DNA from: an uncultured Allobaculum sp.
GTDB taxonomy: Bacteria; Bacillota_I; Bacilli_A; Erysipelotrichales; Erysipelotrichaceae
Assembly: GCA_910577085.1 (NCBI GenBank)
Contig: CAJTLE010000129.1
Coordinates: forward strand, 1-7,744
Length of the DNA stretch: 7,744 nt
Reading direction: 5' to 3'
Shown here piece by piece: positions 5,872 through 7,744 of the stretch (positions are counted from its first letter, which is position 1; every line of letters begins with the position of its first letter). The notes beneath the pieces are model-generated. The model did not search any database. It saw only the letters and a list, made by a program, of their open reading frames with translations, and was not told where the DNA came from. The translations under genes and the position numbers were made by a program.

Positions 5872-5939
5872 CGTTGTTTATCTGGATTTCTTCTTCGAAA
5901 AAACTCAGAAGGCTGCCCTCCTTTCCCATACAAAATCGA

Positions 5940-7619
5940 TTAGCCGCGCCACTGAATCGCCCGCATCAACTCTTCTGGAGTCAGTTCGGTCAGTTTTTCG
6001 GCATCCAGATCATTGATGACCTGATCTGCCAGATCCTGTTTCTGGGCAAGCATCGTGCTGATGACTTCTTCAATCGTATTGGTCGAAACAAACTTATAGA
6101 CCGTGACATCGTTTTTCTGACCGATTCGAAAGGCCCGGTCACTGGCCTGGTTTTCAACCGCCGGATTCCACCAGCGGTCAAAATGAATGACATTCTGGGC
6201 TGCGGTCAGGTTCAGACCCACGCCAGCCGTTTTTAAAGACAGAACCAGGAAGGGAAGCTTGCCATTCTGGAAATCTTCTACAATCTTCATACGGGCTTTT
6301 GTTGAGGTGCTGCCATCAATGGAAGCACCCTTTTGTTTGAATTCCTTTTCCAGCAAAGCCACCAGGGCCGGAATAATCTGCGCAAACTGGGTAAAGACAA
6401 TGACCTTCTGGTCGTTTTCGGCAATGGTCGGGGCAATATCCCGCAGCGCCGCAAACTTGCCGGAACGCGAAACGGAATATTCCCCTGTCTTCTGAAACTG
6501 CGCCGGATGATTACAGATTTGTTTAATCTTGGTGATGGCAGCCAGAATGTGGAATTTTGCCTGGAAAGCCGGAATTTCCCGCAGCGTCTTTTCAAGATTT
6601 TCCACTTCTTTTCGATACAGCACAACCTGTTCCTTGCTTAAATCCACATGGACTTCAATCTCGTTTTTCTCCGGCAGATCCGAAATGATGGTTTTATCGG
6701 TTTTCATGCGCCGCATGACAAAAGGTGAAATGATCTGTTTGAGCTGCGTCAGACCCTCCGCATTGTTTTTAAAGTAAGAGAACTCATCCCGGGTTCCAAG
6801 CAAACCGGGATTGATAAAGTCAAAAATCGACCAGAGTTCGCCAAGGTTGTTTTCAATTGGCGTTCCAGTTAAGGCGACTTTAAAATCTGCATTGAGTTGT
6901 TTGACTTTTTTGGTCTGCTGGGCCTGCGGGTTTTTAATGGCCTGCGCTTCATCGAGAATGATGCAGTCCCAATGGACAGTGGTGACATAGTTCGAGCGCA
7001 GACATTTCTGATACGTCACTAAGGTAATGAGCGAATTGACCTGTCCTTCTGGCGGTTCGTTTTTGCCATCCAGGATGGTATAGCTCATCCACGGCGCAAA
7101 TTTACGGATTTCCGCGACCCAGTTGCCCACCAGGGTAGCCGGAACGACAATCAGGATCTTTTTCTTGTTGTGATTTCGCATGTTTTCGATCTGCGAAAGA
7201 ATTTCAACAGTTTTGCCAAGACCCATATCATCAGCCAGGATCACGCCTAAATGATGCTGCTCCATCCGGTCCAGCCAGGAATAGGCCTGTTTCTGATAGG
7301 GGCGCAGCACCGGATCAAAGCCTGGGGGCAGAAGGTTGGGTTCAACGGGATGATTCAAACCGCATCTTTGCGTAATCCAGTCTTCATAACTGATTTCCAG
7401 TTCTGGTATATCCTCTTCTCCATCTGCTCCTTCGCTTTGCATCGCAAACAGGGTACTCAAAGACTGGCCAGATTCCCGAAGCTTCTGGAATCGTTCGAGC
7501 AAGGTGGTCAGTTGGGCATGGCTGGCATCCACCCACCGGTTATTGATTTTCTGGTAGCCTTCATCACGCTCCAGCAGCGCTTTGGCCTCTTCTTCGGTAA
7601 TCGGCTGGTCATGATACAT
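5940..7619 (-). CDS. SNF2-family DNA-dependent ATPase (DEAD/DEAH-like), short N-terminus
   Basis: A helicase-superfamily-2 motor of the SNF2/Rad54 type that should use ATP to move along or remodel protein-DNA complexes. The core motifs are complete: LRPYQKQ (105-111), motif I DDMGLGKT (130-137), motif Ia VVPATLVGNW, motif II DEAQ (223-226), motif III LTGTPIENNLGELW (250-263), motif IV KVIVFTQF (405-412), motif V SLKTAGVGLNLTAA (461-474) and motif VI QASDRAFRIGQ (491-501). The segment ITEEEAKALLER...NNRWVDAS (7-33) resembles the linker just before the motor in large bacterial SNF2 proteins, which usually have several hundred more residues with SWIM or SNF2-associated domains. At 559 residues this one lacks them. 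The ATG at 7619 has no obvious ribosome binding site, and the same frame is open upstream beyond a TAG at 7647-7649. It may be a split gene, an N-terminally broken gene, or a naturally short form. Confidence 0.92.
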   Translation of the reverse strand: MYHDQPITEEEAKALLERDEGYQKINNRWVDASHAQLTTLLERFQKLRESGQSLSTLFAMQSEGADGEEDIPELEISYEDWITQRCGLNHPVEPNLLPPGFDPVLRPYQKQAYSWLDRMEQHHLGVILADDMGLGKTVEILSQIENMRNHNKKKILIVVPATLVGNWVAEIRKFAPWMSYTILDGKNEPPEGQVNSLITLVTYQKCLRSNYVTTVHWDCIILDEAQAIKNPQAQQTKKVKQLNADFKVALTGTPIENNLGELWSIFDFINPGLLGTRDEFSYFKNNAEGLTQLKQIISPFVMRRMKTDKTIISDLPEKNEIEVHVDLSKEQVVLYRKEVENLEKTLREIPAFQAKFHILAAITKIKQICNHPAQFQKTGEYSVSRSGKFAALRDIAPTIAENDQKVIVFTQFAQIIPALVALLEKEFKQKGASIDGSTSTKARMKIVEDFQNGKLPFLVLSLKTAGVGLNLTAAQNVIHFDRWWNPAVENQASDRAFRIGQKNDVTVYKFVSTNTIEEVISTMLAQKQDLADQVINDLDAEKLTELTPEELMRAIQWRG

Positions 7620-7646
7620 CGCTCGAAAAACATGTACTTTCTTAGC

Positions 7647-7744
7647 CTACAATGGTACAAATTGTAACTTATTGTACTTCAAAAAGCCTTTCGGCAGTAA
7701 ATTGGAGTCATCATAGCCCTCGAAAAAACAGGTTTTCCGTTGAA
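7647..7744 (-). CDS. C-terminal end of an upstream open frame, possibly the N-terminal part of a split SNF2 gene
   Basis: The frame enters from the window edge and runs 31 codons to TAG at 7647-7649, in the same frame as the SNF2 gene that starts 27 bases later. Its translation (...FFEGYDDSNLLPKGFLKYNK... ending QFVPL) looks protein-like, while the other two minus-strand frames contain stops here. It could be the end of a separate upstream gene in the operon, or the N-terminal part of the SNF2 protein cut off by a nonsense codon. No family can be assigned from this little sequence. Confidence 0.4.
   Translation of the reverse strand, partial: QRKTCFFEGYDDSNLLPKGFLKYNKLQFVPL

Noticed and set aside
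1..7744. CRISPR array, tRNA or rRNA genes, insertion sequence
   Set aside because: No regularly spaced repeats, no cloverleaf with CCA-type acceptor, no rRNA-like sequence and no transposase motifs were seen on either strand.

Overview
The window looks like chromosomal DNA from a low-to-mid GC member of the Bacillota, plausibly a gut Erysipelotrichia-type organism. The basis is a canonical T-box riboswitch, purine-rich AGGAGG-type ribosome binding sites, a Gram-positive style lipoprotein signal and the protein families present. The taxonomic call below phylum is inference. Every supported gene lies on the minus strand, so transcription runs from high to low coordinates.

Right part (about 4786-7744): the C-terminal end of an open frame running in from the window edge, then a SNF2-family helicase-like ATPase of 559 residues, then a 361-residue protein I do not recognise. 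The last two are 68 bases apart and probably cotranscribed. The SNF2 protein has a complete motor core but almost none of the N-terminal region that large bacterial SNF2 proteins usually carry.

Middle part (about 827-4547): a complete aromatic amino acid (tryptophan) ABC transporter operon, trpX-trpY-trpZ. It has a sigma-A type promoter with 17-base spacing, a T-box leader with a UGG (Trp) specifier in the predicted specifier loop, a 12-bp intrinsic terminator competing with the antiterminator, a binding lipoprotein, a permease, an ATPase overlapping the permease by 8 bases, and a factor-independent terminator after the last gene. When tryptophan is scarce, uncharged tRNA-Trp should bind the leader and let transcription into the importer genes. 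The odd point is a 490-base spacer between trpX and trpY, with inverted repeats and a repeated 14-mer but no credible gene.

Left part (1-826): the first 19 codons of an AbrB/SpoVT-type DNA-binding protein at the window edge, preceded by a 9-bp perfect inverted repeat that looks like its operator. The rest of this stretch is gene-poor, with a probable truncated gene remnant (383-589) and a 15-bp perfect inverted repeat (613-648).

The most noteworthy candidates for follow-up are the SNF2 plus 361-aa pair and the unexplained trpX-trpY spacer. Neither is shown to be a new system by sequence reading alone.
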